Shown: positions 63,744-64,000 of the stretch, piece after piece | How positions within the stretch are numbered: the stretch's first letter is position 1 | Layout of the letters: every line of letters begins with the position of its first letter | Assembly (NCBI RefSeq): GCF_004368785.1 | Contig: NZ_SODM01000003.1 | Span: 124,001-188,000, forward strand | Direction: 5' to 3' | Length of the DNA: 64,000 nucleotides | From: Flavobacterium sp. 270 | GTDB taxonomy: Bacteria > Bacteroidota > Bacteroidia > Flavobacteriales > Flavobacteriaceae | Notes under the pieces: model-generated | What the model was told of the DNA's origin: nothing | Database searches by the model: none | The model's input: only the letters and a program-made list of their open reading frames with translations | Program-made: the position numbers and the translations under genes

Positions 63744-64000
63744 CTAGAAACTATATGCCGCTCCAAAAATAACCCTTCCAACTTCGTCAGGAGATTTAAA
63801 ATAAGAGATTCGGGCTGTAATAGAATTTACAGCATTAACCCAAAGACCACCACCGTAATCCTGATGCCATTTTTTAGATTGTTCACCGTCAAGCCAGATT
63901 CTTCCGTAGTCGAAACCACCTAAAATTCCGTAAGTTAACGGAGCAACAGTACGCTGAATTTTACCAATTGTAAGTCTTAAATCACTGCTTTGAGAGAAGT
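63744..64000 (-). CDS. C-terminal end of a BamA/surface-antigen-type outer-membrane barrel, cut by window edge
   Basis: The last 85 codons of a minus-strand gene are visible, ending at TAG (63744-63746). The translation (LTYGILGGFDYGRIWLDGE, later WHQDYGGGLWVNAVNSITARIS and a final GAAYSF) matches the last strands of an Omp85/BamA-type barrel with a terminal Phe. In Bacteroidota such barrels also occur fused to metallophosphoesterase or patatin domains, which cannot be judged here as the start lies outside the window. Confidence 0.78.
   Translation of the reverse strand, partial: FSQSSDLRLTIGKIQRTVAPLTYGILGGFDYGRIWLDGEQSKKWHQDYGGGLWVNAVNSITARISYFKSPDEVGRVIFGAAYSF

Overview
The window looks like chromosome of a Flavobacterium-type member of the Bacteroidota. 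The evidence is AT-rich DNA, repeated TAnnTTTG (-7) promoter boxes, a SusC/SusD pair, three secreted proteins ending in the type IX secretion system (T9SS) type B sorting domain, a GPH-family sugar symporter and an archaeal/eukaryal-type prolyl-tRNA synthetase. No rRNA, CRISPR array, prophage or intact insertion sequence is visible.

Layout. 1-3861: C-truncated giant SBBP/Ig-repeat T9SS protein. 4005-11992: B12-binding-type radical SAM enzyme, metallo-hydrolase, two-component system, DUF1573 protein and two cell-wall enzymes. 12212-17182: two carbohydrate esterases and a GH3 enzyme. 17459-21597: aldo/keto reductase, an inserted PIN-like gene followed by a duplicated reductase 3' end, Crp-family regulator and zinc-independent oxidoreductase. 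21743-39699: mannan utilisation locus. 40308-47569: porin, amidase, RimO, an OmpP1/FadL-type protein and glycine-rich proteins. 47671-54207: proS, three tRNA-Glu genes, rpsT, a receiver/sensor-kinase pair and typA. 54364-61303: an apparent operon of ABC exporter plus two T9SS type B proteins. 61410-64000: a kinase-like hypothetical, an AT-rich hairpin array, a lipoprotein and the end of an outer-membrane barrel.

The mannan locus is the main functional system. Surface GH26 and GH5_7 mannanases, a GH5_2-like endoglucanase, a GH27 alpha-galactosidase and two acetylesterases could strip and cut acetylated galactoglucomannan. SusC/SusD and a TIG-domain lipoprotein would bind and import the oligomers. 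Inside the cell a GPH symporter, a cellobiose/mannobiose 2-epimerase and a GH130 mannosylglucose phosphorylase match the known pathway mannobiose -> mannosylglucose -> mannose-1-phosphate + glucose. A divergent AraC-type regulator sits at the centre.

The least expected features are the PIN-like gene between an intact and a remnant aldo/keto reductase 3' end, a family of long intergenic hairpins that begin GTCAT and end ATGAC, an array of four 60-63 bp palindromic units with a related copy 41 kb away, a hypothetical protein with kinase-like motifs, and a radical SAM enzyme with CX4CX2C instead of CX3CX2C.
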